NCBI RefSeq assembly: GCF_037055355.1
Contig: NZ_CP146350.1
Coordinates: forward strand, 7,215,001 to 7,279,000
Source of the DNA: Streptomyces sp. DG1A-41
Lineage (GTDB): Bacteria; Actinomycetota; Actinomycetes; Streptomycetales; Streptomycetaceae
Direction: 5' to 3'
DNA: 64,000 bases
A program made the position numbers and the translations under genes. Shown in pieces: positions 55,578-64,000 of this stretch. Every line of letters begins with the position of its first letter. Positions within the stretch are counted from its first letter, which is position 1. The notes beneath the pieces were generated by a model, which was given only the letters and a program-made list of their open reading frames with translations, made no database searches and was not told the DNA's origin.

Positions 55578-56666
55578 CTATCCGTTCTGACTCGGCGGCC
55601 GCACCGAGTTACGGACCACGACATGCGTACCCAGCACCAGATGGTCGCCGTCGGCGCTCTTGCGACGGCCCGCACCGCCCTCACGCCGGTCGGCCACCGC
55701 GCGCAGCGCGACGCGGCCCATCTCCTCGTACGGCACGTGCACGGTGGTCAGTTGGGGGGTGAGCTGGGACGCGAGCGGGATGTCGTCGTAGCCGACGATC
55801 GAGACGTCCTCGGGCACCCGCAGGCCTGCCGCGCGCAGGGCCTGCATGGCGCCCGCCGCGACCACGTCCGTCCCCGCGAGCACCGCGGTGAAGTCCGGCG
55901 TGTCGTGCAGGGCCGCCTCGACGGCCTCGTACCCGTGCTCGTAGTCGTACGGGCCGTGCCGCACCATGCCCGGGTCGAACGGCACGCCGTACGCCTCGAA
56001 GGCCCGCTGCGCTCCCCTCAACCGGCCCTGCGCGGTGGTCAGTTCGGCATGCCCCGGCAGGACCAGGACGCGGCGGTGACCGGCCGACAGCAGGTGGCTG
56101 GCCATCGCGTAGGCGCCGCCCTCGTTGTCGTAGTCGACGGTCGTCGCCGGGACGTCGCCCTCCAGCGGGGGCCTGCCCACCAGGACCAGGTGCGAACCGG
56201 CCGCGTCCAGGGAGCGGGCGAAGCGGGCCATGCGCAGCTGGTACTCGTCGTAGTCGTACGCGCCGCCGAGCAGGATCACGGCGGCCACGCCCTGCTGGCG
56301 CATCAGGTTCACCAGGGCCAGCTCCCGCTCCGGGTCGTCGCCGGTCGTGCCGACCAGGGAGAGCCAGCCGCGCAGGGTGGCGGCGCCCTCGACGCCCTTG
56401 GCGACATGCGCGAACGCGGCGCCGGTGATGTTGTTGATGAGGATCGCCACCGTCGGTGTGCCGCCGCCGGCGAGCGAACGGGCATGGGCGTTGGTGACGT
56501 AGTCCAGGTCCCGGACCACCTTCATCACCCGGCGGCGCAGCTCCTCCGACACCGGGTAGTTGCCGGACAGCACCCGCGAGACGCTGGCCACGGAGACGCC
56601 GGCTCGCTCCGCGACATCGCGAATGGTCGCCCGTCCGGCGTCGCTCGCCGCCTTGCGCTGACTCAC
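55578..56666 (-). CDS. LacI-family regulator
   Basis: A 362-residue LacI/GalR repressor. The HTH (IRDVAERAGVSVASVSRVLSG, at residues 15-35, split at the turn GVSV) is followed by the hinge DLDYVTNAHARSLAGG and a periplasmic-binding-like core (VSIVGYDDIPLASQLTPQL near 300). I chose GTG at 56666 with AAGGAG eight bases upstream; the long upstream frame is repeat sequence. It sits directly before the binding-protein operon and probably represses it through the palindromes at 55472 and 55556. Confidence 0.92.
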   Translation of the reverse strand: MSQRKAASDAGRATIRDVAERAGVSVASVSRVLSGNYPVSEELRRRVMKVVRDLDYVTNAHARSLAGGGTPTVAILINNITGAAFAHVAKGVEGAATLRGWLSLVGTTGDDPERELALVNLMRQQGVAAVILLGGAYDYDEYQLRMARFARSLDAAGSHLVLVGRPPLEGDVPATTVDYDNEGGAYAMASHLLSAGHRRVLVLPGHAELTTAQGRLRGAQRAFEAYGVPFDPGMVRHGPYDYEHGYEAVEAALHDTPDFTAVLAGTDVVAAGAMQALRAAGLRVPEDVSIVGYDDIPLASQLTPQLTTVHVPYEEMGRVALRAVADRREGGAGRRKSADGDHLVLGTHVVVRNSVRPPSQNG

Positions 56667-56744
56667 CCTTGCGGCTCCTTCACCGTCGTGGCTCGATCCG
56701 ACGCCGGGGCTGTGCCCCCACCCGTGCGGAAACCGTATCCCATC

Positions 56745-57385
56745 GTTACTCCAGGCTGGAGGGCTTGTGGACGGCGGGCTGGAGGGCCTGCCTGGTGTGC
56801 TGCCGGCGGGGTGCGCTGTTGTGGTGCGGGCCGGGTGGGCTGATGAGGCGGGCTGGAGGGCCTGCCCGATGTCGCTGGCCGGGCGCGCTGTTGTGGCGCG
56901 GACTGGAGGGCCTGCCTGATGTGCCGCTGGCCGGGTGCGCCGTTGGGACGCGCGCCGGACGTGCTGTTGTGACGCGGGCTGCGACGTGGGCTGGAGGGCC
57001 TGCCCGATGTGCCGTCGGCCGGACGCGCCGCCGAGACGCGCGCCGGACGTGTCGTTGTGACACGGACCGGAGGGCCTGCCCGCCGTGACGCGGGCTAGGG
57101 TGCGCTGCCGTGACCCCGGCTGGGCGCGGCGCCGTGACGCCGACCGGACGCGCCGCCGTGACGCGGGCTGGGTGTGCCGGCGTGATGTGGGCTGAGCACG
57201 CTCCCGTGACGCAGGCCGGGCGCACTCCCGTGAGGGCTGGACGCGATCCCGGGACATAGGGCCGGACACGCAGCCGTGACGCGGACCCGGGCCACTCCCG
57301 CAACGCGCACCGGACACGCTCCAGCAACGCGCACCGCCGGACACGCCGCCGTGACGCGCGCACCGGACACGCCCCCCGACCCGTC
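56745..57385. repeat. Degenerate ~24-bp tandem repeat array
   Basis: About 640 bp of GC-rich degenerate repeats between the LacI gene and the dehydrogenase gene. The basic unit is near GCCGGACGCGCCGCCGTGACGC, about 24 bp, with roughly 18 diverged copies. Four to five copies of CTGGAGGGCCTGCCCGATGT are interspersed in the left part (56755-57085). Open frames across it translate to periodic Arg/Ala/Pro peptides and are not genes. Origin and function are unknown. Confidence 0.85.
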
Positions 57386-58397
57386 ACGCCACCCGCGCGA
57401 GATCCGCATGCCGTACCTCATGGACCGGCGGCAGGCCCGCCACCAGGCGCTCCAGTTCCTCGACGACGATGCGGCCGAGCCGCTCCAGTTCGTTGCCCAG
57501 TGAACCGGCGATGTGCGGGGTGAGGAACACGTTGGGCAGGTGGTACAGCGGGGAACCGGCCGGCAGCGGCTCCGGGTCCGTGACGTCGAGGACCGCGCTG
57601 AGCCGGCCGGAGACCAGCTCATCGGCGAGCGCGTCGTGGTCGACCAGCGCGCCGCGGGCGGTGTTGATGAGCACGCCGCCGTCCCGCACCAGGGCGAGCC
57701 GGTCGCGGTCGAGCATGTGGTGGGTCTCGGGGATGTCCGGGGCGTGCAGACTCACGATGTCGCTGTGTCTGAGCAGGTCCTCCAGCGACAGCGACTCGGC
57801 ACCGAGGGCGGCGGCCTCGGCGGGGCTCACGTACGGGTCGTGCAGCAGGACGGTGAGGTCGAACGGCCGCAGCAGTTCCAGCAGTCGGCGGCCCACACGG
57901 GACGCGCCGATGACACCGACCCGGCGGTTGAGGTTGCCGGTGGCCGCGGTCTCCGCGGGGCCCGGGTAGGCGTGCGTGCGGCGGAAGCGCTCGCGGTGGT
58001 CGAAGGCGTCCTTGCCCACGAGCAGGATCATCGCGAGCGTGTACTCCGCGACGGGCACGGCGTTGCCCGTCACCGCGCTGGACACCTTCACGCCGCGCTC
58101 CCACAGGGCGTCACCGACCAGGGAGCGCACGGACCCGGCCGCGTGCAGGACGGCCCCCAGCTTCGGGGCCGCCGCGAGGGCGACGGCGCCCAGATGAGGG
58201 CAGCCCCAGCCGGTGATCAGCACCTCGGCACAGGCCAGTGCGCCGGCCGCGGCCGGATCGGTGAAGTCCCGCACGACCAACCCGGGATCGATGTCGGCCG
58301 TGCGCCTCAGCCGCTCCATCAGCGGCGGAGGAAAGAGCAGCGGGAGGTGAACCGGGTCCATCGCGAACACGGCCCGCGGCAGCTGAGGGCTGGGCAT
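57384..58397 (-). CDS. D-isomer-specific 2-hydroxyacid dehydrogenase
   Basis: A 337-residue NAD-dependent dehydrogenase. The nucleotide loop is RVGVIGASRVGRRLLELL near residue 158 (GxSxxG variant of GxGxxG). Catalytic residues fit Arg in NTARGALVDHDAL near 245, Glu in DVTDPEPLP near 272 and His in FLTPHIAGS near 295. It is divergent from an oligosaccharide import and degradation operon, with several LacI-type sites between, so it probably acts on a uronic- or aldonic-acid intermediate. Substrate unproven. Confidence 0.9.
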   Translation of the reverse strand: MPSPQLPRAVFAMDPVHLPLLFPPPLMERLRRTADIDPGLVVRDFTDPAAAGALACAEVLITGWGCPHLGAVALAAAPKLGAVLHAAGSVRSLVGDALWERGVKVSSAVTGNAVPVAEYTLAMILLVGKDAFDHRERFRRTHAYPGPAETAATGNLNRRVGVIGASRVGRRLLELLRPFDLTVLLHDPYVSPAEAAALGAESLSLEDLLRHSDIVSLHAPDIPETHHMLDRDRLALVRDGGVLINTARGALVDHDALADELVSGRLSAVLDVTDPEPLPAGSPLYHLPNVFLTPHIAGSLGNELERLGRIVVEELERLVAGLPPVHEVRHADLARVA

Positions 58398-58899
58398 GAC
58401 ACTCCTGGAGCAGAGGATGGAAACTGTTTCAGAAAACGCCTTCTACCGTAGATCCGCTGGGAAGCGGTGGTCAATCGGCAGGGCCGGGGCGACAGCTGTG
58501 AATAAGTGACGGGTCGGGGCTCCGCGCCTTGGGGTTCCGGCACGAGCCTGTGCGGTAATCGGTTACTGCCGTTTCAGTGCGCGGAGGTGCAGGCCGACTG
58601 GGCCACCGTCGGTACCTGAGCCCCCGGTCGGCCACCCCGGCAACCGGTTCCCTAGCTTGCTTTGCCGAGACGAGGTCCCGCCCACCCCTGGTCAGGGGCG
58701 TCCCACCACCCGTCGGCGGCTTGATCGCGACGGCCAAAAGCAGGACTCACCAGCGCTCTGGCTGATGACGCCGAGGTTACACAGTCTTTTCGAAAATTCG
58801 TCAAGGCTCTTGACGCGCCATCCCGACGGCAAGAAGCTCTGCCACACGCACAACAACCGGTTGCCACAGCAAGCCGGAAAGCTAGGAGGTGGTGCGTTC
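58398..58899. promoter_or_regulatory. Divergent control region with several LacI-type palindromes
   Basis: About 500 bp without a gene. Symmetric sites are GAAACTGTTTC (58420-58430, next to the dehydrogenase start), GTAATCGGTTAC (58555-58566, one mismatch), AACCGGTT (58642-58649), TTTTCGAAAA near 58786 and CAACCGGTTG (58854-58863, 36 bases before the binding-protein ATG). The AACCGGTT core is typical of LacI/GalR operators, so both directions are probably co-repressed by one regulator not in this interval. Confidence 0.6.
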
Positions 58900-60249
58900 A
58901 TGCACCCACATGCCGGTGCTTCCCTGAGCCGCCGCCGATTCCTCGCCCTCTCCGCGGCCGGCGCCGCGACCGGTACGGCGGCATTGAACGGCTGCGCGAT
59001 GCAGGTCTCCGGCGGCGTCAGCGGCGGCGGCGAGACGGTCACGCTGATGGTCAAGCCCGACGACATCTCCCCGGAGCTGGTCAGACAGGCCCAGAAGGAC
59101 ATCGGCGTCAAGATCGTCACGGTGCGCTACGACATCACCAAGCTCATCGGCATGATGACCAACGGCGCCCCGCCCGACCTCGTCCGCGGTGTCGGCGCCA
59201 CCGACGCGCCCTACTTCGCGGCGCGGGACGTGATGGAGGACCTGGACCCCTACTTCGCCGGGAGCGGCGTCCTCAGGGTCGACGACCTGGACCCGGTCAA
59301 CGACCTGTGGCGCTTCGACGGCCGAACCCAGGGCAAGGGCCCCCGCTACGGCATGGCGAAGGACTTCTCCCAGGACTCCATGTTCTGGTACAACACCGCC
59401 CTCTTCGACAAGGCGGGCGTCGACTACCCGCCCGAGACCGAGCCGGTCACCTTCGAGGAGTGGCTGGAGAACGCCGAGCGGCTCACCCGGCGCAAGAGCG
59501 GCCAGACGACCGTCTTCGGCGGCAGCTACAACGGCGTGTCCACCCCCAACCTGCTGGCGAGCCTGACGGCGGCGGCGGGCGGAAGCCTGTTCAGCGACGA
59601 CTTCTCCCGGGTCGACTTCACCACCCCCGAGGCCCGTAAGGCGCTGAACTGGTACATCGAGTACGGCCGGGTCAGGGTCGGGCCGAGCATCATCCAGCCG
59701 GACCCCAACGCCTGGGACGGCCCCACGTTCCAGGCGAACCGCATGGCCATGTCCAACTCCGGCTACTGGCTCGGCGGGCTGATCAACGCCGACAAGAAGC
59801 TGGCGCCACTGGCCCGCCTGGCCCCGGCTCCGATGTTCGAGGGCGGTCAGCGGATCAGCCCCTGCCAGGCCGGCACCGGACTGTGGATGCCGAAGAAGGC
59901 GAAGAACAAGGACGCCGCCTGGCGGGTCTTCGAGTGGTTCTTCGGCGAGGGACCGGCCAAGGCCCGCGCCTCCAGCGGCTGGGGCATCCCCACGCTGAAG
60001 TCCCTGCGCCCGCTGATGCCGACCCAGGAGGACTACCAGAAGCGGGTGCTGAAGGTGCAGAACGCCGAGCTGAAGCACTTTTCGGTGATCGCCTACACGC
60101 CCTACGCCACGGCGGACTCGCTCTACGCCCTCTTCAACCAGGAGGCCCCGGCCGCGATGAACGGCCGGATGTCCGTCGACACCCTCGCGGGCCGCCTGAA
60201 CTCGGCCATGAACGAGCAGCTCAAGCGCGGTAAGGAGCAAGTGGGATGA
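58900..60249 (+). CDS. Tat-exported sugar-binding lipoprotein of ABC importer
   Basis: A 449-residue family 1 binding protein. The signal is of the Tat-lipoprotein type: SRRRFLALSAAG at residues 10-21 and Cys32 in ALNGC. Mature segments include FWYNTALFDKAGVDYPPE and GGSYNGVSTPNLLASL, ending KAKNKDAAWRVFEWFFGEG. ATG at 58900 has AGGAGG ten bases upstream. It heads an operon with two permeases, a GH28-type enzyme and a lyase, so the ligand is probably a uronic-acid-rich oligosaccharide. Confidence 0.93.
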   Translation: MHPHAGASLSRRRFLALSAAGAATGTAALNGCAMQVSGGVSGGGETVTLMVKPDDISPELVRQAQKDIGVKIVTVRYDITKLIGMMTNGAPPDLVRGVGATDAPYFAARDVMEDLDPYFAGSGVLRVDDLDPVNDLWRFDGRTQGKGPRYGMAKDFSQDSMFWYNTALFDKAGVDYPPETEPVTFEEWLENAERLTRRKSGQTTVFGGSYNGVSTPNLLASLTAAAGGSLFSDDFSRVDFTTPEARKALNWYIEYGRVRVGPSIIQPDPNAWDGPTFQANRMAMSNSGYWLGGLINADKKLAPLARLAPAPMFEGGQRISPCQAGTGLWMPKKAKNKDAAWRVFEWFFGEGPAKARASSGWGIPTLKSLRPLMPTQEDYQKRVLKVQNAELKHFSVIAYTPYATADSLYALFNQEAPAAMNGRMSVDTLAGRLNSAMNEQLKRGKEQVG

Positions 60250-61244
60250 CGGTCGACCAGATACCCGTCACGGGGCGGACCGGCCCGGCCGCGAGTGCCG
60301 GCCGCGCCGCGCCGGCCGCCCGGCGGCCCCGGATCTCCATGACCGCGCGCAGGCACCGCGCTTTCTACCTGTTCACCGCGCCGTGGATCATCGGTTTCCT
60401 GCTCCTGACGATCGTGCCGATGGCGTACGCGCTGTGGCTGAGCTTCACCACGTACGACGGCATCTCGCCGCACTGGCGCTACGTCGGCCTCGGCAACTAC
60501 ACCGAGCTGTTCTCCGACCCGCAGACCTGGAACTCCCTGGGCCGCACCGGCCTGTTCGCGATCACGTCGGTGCCGCTGTCGATCATCGCCGGGCTCGGGC
60601 TCGCCGTCCTGGTCAACCGGCCGGTCAAGGCGCGCGGGCTGTTCCGCACCCTGCTCTACCTGCCGGCCGTGGTGCCCCCGGTCGGTGTGGGCCTCACCTT
60701 CAAGGCGCTCTTCGACCAGAACTCCGGTGCCGCCAACGGCGTCATCACCCTGTTCGGCTTCGACGCGCTGGGCTGGCTCGCCGACCCCTACGCCCGCTAC
60801 GTGCTGCTGATGAGCGTGCTGTGGGCGGCCGGAAACGTCATGATCATCTCGCTGGCGGGGCTCCAGGACGTGCCCCGGGAACTCCACGAGGCCGCCCGGA
60901 TCGACGGGGCGAGTGCCTGGCGGACCTTCCGCAGCATCACCGTGCCGCTGCTGTCGCCGGTGCTGCTCTTCCAGACCGTGACCGGCGTGATCGCCTCCGT
61001 GCAGACCATCATGCCGCTGCTGCTGTCACCGGACGGCACCACCGCCGGCGTCACCGCCCTGCCGCAGTCCAACTACCTGTACATGATGCACGTCTTCTCG
61101 CAGTACTTCGCGCTCGGCCGCTACGGCTACGCCTCCGCACTGCTGTGGGTGCTCTTCGTCCTGATCCTCATCGTGACCGGACTCATCTTCAAGTTCACGT
61201 CCGGCGTGGTGTTCTACAACGTCGACCCGGAGGCGAAGAAGTGA
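60246..61244 (+). CDS. Sugar ABC permease (MalF type)
   Basis: A 332-residue permease with a 45-residue Ala/Arg-rich cytoplasmic start and six helices. The EAA loop is ELHEAARIDGASAWRTF near residue 216. ATGA overlaps link it to the binding protein before and the second permease after. It forms the channel with the next gene. Confidence 0.93.
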   Translation: MTVDQIPVTGRTGPAASAGRAAPAARRPRISMTARRHRAFYLFTAPWIIGFLLLTIVPMAYALWLSFTTYDGISPHWRYVGLGNYTELFSDPQTWNSLGRTGLFAITSVPLSIIAGLGLAVLVNRPVKARGLFRTLLYLPAVVPPVGVGLTFKALFDQNSGAANGVITLFGFDALGWLADPYARYVLLMSVLWAAGNVMIISLAGLQDVPRELHEAARIDGASAWRTFRSITVPLLSPVLLFQTVTGVIASVQTIMPLLLSPDGTTAGVTALPQSNYLYMMHVFSQYFALGRYGYASALLWVLFVLILIVTGLIFKFTSGVVFYNVDPEAKK

Positions 61245-62104
61245 CCGCCACCAGCCTGCTCCCGAACTCCGCGCCCCGGGTGCGGGTGCGCGCCAACCGC
61301 CTCGTCCTCTACACGGTCCTCGTCGCCCTCACCGGGCTGTTCGTCGGCCCCTTCGGCTGGCTGATCCTCTCCGGCCTGAAGACCCCGGCGGAACTGGCCG
61401 CCTCGCCCGTGCACTGGCTGCCCACCGACTTCCAGTGGCAGAACTTCGCCGACGCCTTCAACCTGATCGACTTCCTCGGCTACGCCCGCAACTCCCTGAT
61501 CATCGCCCTGATCTACGCCGTGCTCGTCACGCTCAGCTCGGCCTGGGTCGGCTTCGGTTTCGCCCGTCTGGAAGCCCCCGGCAAGAAGACGCTGTTCGGC
61601 ATCCTCATCGGCTCGATGATGCTGCCCCAGATGATCACCCTGCTGCCGACGTACCTGATCTTCGCCAAGCTCGGCATGGTCGACACGTACTGGCCGTGGG
61701 TGTTCTGGGGACTGGCCGCCGCTCCCTATCTGGTCTTCCTCTTCCGGCAGTTCTTCGCCGGGCTGCCCCGGGAGCTGGAGGAGGCCGCGATCGTCGACGG
61801 CTGCGGCTACGGCATGATCTTCTGGCGGATCTTCCTGCCGCAGTCCTGGCCGGTGCTGTCCGCGAGCTTCGTGATCGCCTTCACCTGGAGTTGGGGCGAC
61901 TACATCGCGCCCCAACTCCTCCTGTCCACCGACAAGTCGACGCTCGCCGTCGCCGTCATGACGACGTACGTCACCTCGGCCGGCACCCCGGTCGCCAACC
62001 TCCAGGCCGCGGCATCCGTGATGTACGTCGTCCCCATCCTGCTGATCTTCCTGATCGCCCAGCGCGGTTTCGTGGCCGGGATGTCCACGACCGGACTGAA
62101 GTAG
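61241..62104 (+). CDS. Sugar ABC permease (MalG type)
   Basis: A 287-residue permease with six helices. The EAA loop reads ELEEAAIVDGCGYGMIF near residue 178. The GTG at 61241 overlaps the previous stop. The 34 bases to the GH28 gene carry AAGGAG, so translation continues along the operon. As in the other two sugar systems here, no ATPase gene is present. Confidence 0.93.
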   Translation: MTATSLLPNSAPRVRVRANRLVLYTVLVALTGLFVGPFGWLILSGLKTPAELAASPVHWLPTDFQWQNFADAFNLIDFLGYARNSLIIALIYAVLVTLSSAWVGFGFARLEAPGKKTLFGILIGSMMLPQMITLLPTYLIFAKLGMVDTYWPWVFWGLAAAPYLVFLFRQFFAGLPRELEEAAIVDGCGYGMIFWRIFLPQSWPVLSASFVIAFTWSWGDYIAPQLLLSTDKSTLAVAVMTTYVTSAGTPVANLQAAASVMYVVPILLIFLIAQRGFVAGMSTTGLK

Positions 62105-62138
62105 CCCCTCTTACCGAACCCTTTGCAAGGAGTTACGC

Positions 62139-63671
62139 ATGAACACGCCCCTGTCACGCCGGACCACCCTCCAGGCCGCCGGTGTCATCGCTGCCGCCGG
62201 CTTGGCCGGCAGCATCGCGGGCACCGCGCAGGCCGCCGCGGCGGATGAGACCGGCACCACCGGCGACAGCGTGGTCATCCACCCGACGCTTCCGAAGGTG
62301 CCTGTCAACAACTCCTTCACCGTCAAGGTCCGGCCGCTCGGCGGCACCTGGCAGAAGCTCGGTGTCTACCTTGCCAAGCTCGCACTGATCGACGCGAACA
62401 CCGGCAGCAACAGAGCCCAGAGCTCCTCCTGGGCCGCCTTCGACTTCTCCGGCACGGTCGAGGTCGAGGTCACGTACAACCCGGGCGGCGGCGAGAAGGT
62501 CCGCATCCGCCCGGACTCGTACGGCATCAAGCCCGAGGTGCTCGGCAGCACCGCGCGCTTCACCCTGGACCGGCCCCGCAACCTCGTCGTCCAGATCGAC
62601 GACAAGATCTTCGACTGCCTGCACCTGTTCGCGAATCCGATCGAGCAGGACGTGCCCACCGAGGGCGACAAGAAGGTCATGTACTTCGGACCCGGTCTGC
62701 ACACCCACCCCGACCGAACCCTGAAGGTGCCCACCGGCACCACCGTCTACCTGGCCCCGGGCGCCGTCCTCACCTCCAACGTGATCTTCGAGGGCGTGGA
62801 GAACTCCCGGCTGATCGGCCGCGGCGTGGTCTACGACACGACCGGCGGCGCGGTCTTCGTCCGCAAGTGCGAGAACGTCACGATCGACGGCGTCACGATC
62901 CTCAACCCCCGGTACGAGAACATCAGGGTCGCCGAGTCCAAGAACCTCACCATCAAGAATCTGCGTGCCTTCAGTCACCAGGGCTGGGGTGACGGCATCC
63001 AGCTCTACTGCTCCGAGAACGTCACGATCGACGGCTGCTTCCTGCGCACCTCCGACGACTGCGTGGCTCTCTACACCCACCGCTGGGACTTCTACGGCGA
63101 CACCCGCAACATCACCGTCAAGAACTGCTCCCTCTGGGCCGATGTCGCCCACCCGATCAACATCGGCGTGCACGGCAATTCCGACACCCCAGAGGTGCTG
63201 GAGAACCTGCGCTACGAGAACATCGACATCCTCGACCACCGCGAGCCGCAGGTGACCTACCAGGGCGCCATCGCCTTCATGGTCGGTGACAGCAACATCG
63301 TCCGGGACGTCAAGTTCGACAACATCCGCGTGGAGGACTTCCGCTGGGGCCAGCTCATCCACATGCGGGTCGAGTACAACCCGAAGTACAACACTTCGGC
63401 AGGCCGCGCCATCGAGTCCGTCTACATCAAGGACCTCAGCTACAACGGCAAGAACGCCGACCTCTCGATCATCGCCGGCCTCGACGCGGAGCACGCGATC
63501 AAGGACGTCACCTTCGAGAACCTCCGCGTCAACGGCAGGGTGATCGCCGACAGCACGGGCAAGCCGAGGTGGTATCTGGCGTCGGACGGCGTGCCCATGT
63601 TCGTCAACGAGCACGTGACGAACCTGAAGTTCCTCACCACCGCCGAGGCCGAGGCGGCCGCCGCGTCATGA
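62139..63671 (+). CDS. GH28-family (polygalacturonase-like) secreted enzyme
   Basis: A 510-residue enzyme with a Tat-type signal (SRRTTLQAAGVIAAAGLAGS then AQAAAAD). After a beta-sandwich N-domain (NSFTVKVRPLGGTW onward), a right-handed parallel beta helix carries GWGDGIQLY near residue 281, TSDDCVALY near 304 and NIGVHGN near 341, which correspond to the GH28 Asp pair and GHG-type motif. Polygalacturonase or rhamnogalacturonan hydrolase is likely, but the substrate is not certain since the NTD and RIK motifs are altered. It is co-transcribed with import genes. Confidence 0.85.
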   Translation: MNTPLSRRTTLQAAGVIAAAGLAGSIAGTAQAAAADETGTTGDSVVIHPTLPKVPVNNSFTVKVRPLGGTWQKLGVYLAKLALIDANTGSNRAQSSSWAAFDFSGTVEVEVTYNPGGGEKVRIRPDSYGIKPEVLGSTARFTLDRPRNLVVQIDDKIFDCLHLFANPIEQDVPTEGDKKVMYFGPGLHTHPDRTLKVPTGTTVYLAPGAVLTSNVIFEGVENSRLIGRGVVYDTTGGAVFVRKCENVTIDGVTILNPRYENIRVAESKNLTIKNLRAFSHQGWGDGIQLYCSENVTIDGCFLRTSDDCVALYTHRWDFYGDTRNITVKNCSLWADVAHPINIGVHGNSDTPEVLENLRYENIDILDHREPQVTYQGAIAFMVGDSNIVRDVKFDNIRVEDFRWGQLIHMRVEYNPKYNTSAGRAIESVYIKDLSYNGKNADLSIIAGLDAEHAIKDVTFENLRVNGRVIADSTGKPRWYLASDGVPMFVNEHVTNLKFLTTAEAEAAAAS

Positions 63672-64000
63672 TCACATCTGCTCCGAGCCGCCGGAACTTC
63701 CTCGGCGGCGCGGCCGCCCTGCTGCTGGTGCAGGGCGCGAGCGGCCTGCTCGCGTCCGGCACCGCCCGGGCCGCCGCCCAGGACGGCACCACCGGGCCCC
63801 GCGCCTTCACGCACCCGGGGCTGCTGCACAGCGCCGACGACCTGGCCCGCATGAAGGCCGCGGTCGCCGCCAAGGAATCCCCGATCCACGACGGCTACCT
63901 CGCGCTCGCGGCCCACGCGCGCTCCAAGGCCACCTACGCCATCCAGAACACCGGCCAGATCACCTCCTGGGGCCGCGGCCCCACCAACTTCCAGAACCAG
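63668..64000 (+). CDS. Alginate lyase family protein, cut by window end
   Basis: The first 111 residues of a secreted protein. A Tat-type signal (SRRNFLGGAAALLLVQG) is followed by GPRAFTHPGLLHSADDLARM, the typical opening of the alginate lyase (AlgL-like) domain family, then KAAVAAKESPIHDGYLAL. The ATG overlaps the GH28 stop (ATGA), so both belong to one operon. Uronate polysaccharide lyase activity is inferred; most of the catalytic domain lies outside the window. Confidence 0.8.
   Translation, partial: MITSAPSRRNFLGGAAALLLVQGASGLLASGTARAAAQDGTTGPRAFTHPGLLHSADDLARMKAAVAAKESPIHDGYLALAAHARSKATYAIQNTGQITSWGRGPTNFQNQ

Noticed and set aside
56745..57387. Arg/Ala/Pro-rich proteins across the repeat region, fused to LacI or alone
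   Set aside because: The translation mirrors the DNA repeat, all frames are similarly open, and the LacI family starts cleanly at 56666.

Overview
This window is high-GC actinobacterial DNA, almost certainly a Streptomyces chromosome. The evidence is strong GC bias at third codon positions, many GTG starts, ATGA/GTGA operon overlaps, a rare TTA leucine codon, Tat and lipoprotein signals, a Streptomyces-type gas vesicle cluster, and an erm-mgt macrolide resistance pair. I see no tRNA, rRNA, CRISPR array, insertion sequence or phage module.

Layout. 1-9.6 kb: alpha-glucan to trehalose enzymes on the minus strand (treZ, cut by the window start; treY; glgX), interrupted by a DUF1707-FHA protein, an M14 carboxypeptidase with a TTA codon, a 17-copy heptamer repeat and a LysR gene that has lost its DNA-binding domain. 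9.9-15.4 kb: a HEPN-domain protein, a DnaQ-like exonuclease, a YbaK protein, a DMT exporter with a divergent LysR, and an aminoglycoside-phosphotransferase-like kinase. 15.6-18.6 kb: a sugar ABC importer without its own ATPase. 18.6-20.9 kb: an erm methyltransferase behind a leader peptide and attenuator-like hairpin, then a macrolide glycosyltransferase with a frameshift. 21-25 kb: an M43 metalloprotease and small accessory genes. 25.1-28.1 kb: a compact gas vesicle operon (gvpO, A, F, G, J/S-like, L). 28.4-37.8 kb: one large minus-strand sulfur operon running from a cysteine-type leader peptide through cysI, a zinc ribbon gene, cysH, cysC, cysD and cysN to ssuA, ssuB, ssuC and a sirohydrochlorin chelatase. 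38-50 kb: a GNAT protein, a secreted protein, a GAF regulator, an AidB-like dehydrogenase, a YihY membrane protein, AraC regulators, VOC, DUF5954, ThuA and RidA proteins. 49-64 kb: two carbohydrate modules. One has LacI, a GH43 beta-xylosidase, two permeases, a binding protein and a second LacI. The other has a 2-hydroxyacid dehydrogenase divergent from a binding protein, two permeases, a GH28-family enzyme and an alginate-lyase-family enzyme that runs off the window end.

How the genes work together. GlgX debranches glycogen, TreY makes maltooligosyl trehalose and TreZ releases trehalose. The sulfur operon couples sulfonate uptake (SsuABC) with sulfate activation (CysDNC), APS/PAPS reduction (CysH), sulfite reduction (CysI) and siroheme supply. 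The three sugar ABC systems all lack an ATPase and probably share one encoded elsewhere. The erm and mgt genes give two independent ways to resist macrolides.

A caution about the sequence itself: five otherwise well-conserved genes (mgt, cysD, cysC, yihY, DUF5954) each contain a single net indel. Four of the five lie at or beside a GCCGGC-like hexamer, and one lies in a C run. This looks more like consensus error than gene decay.
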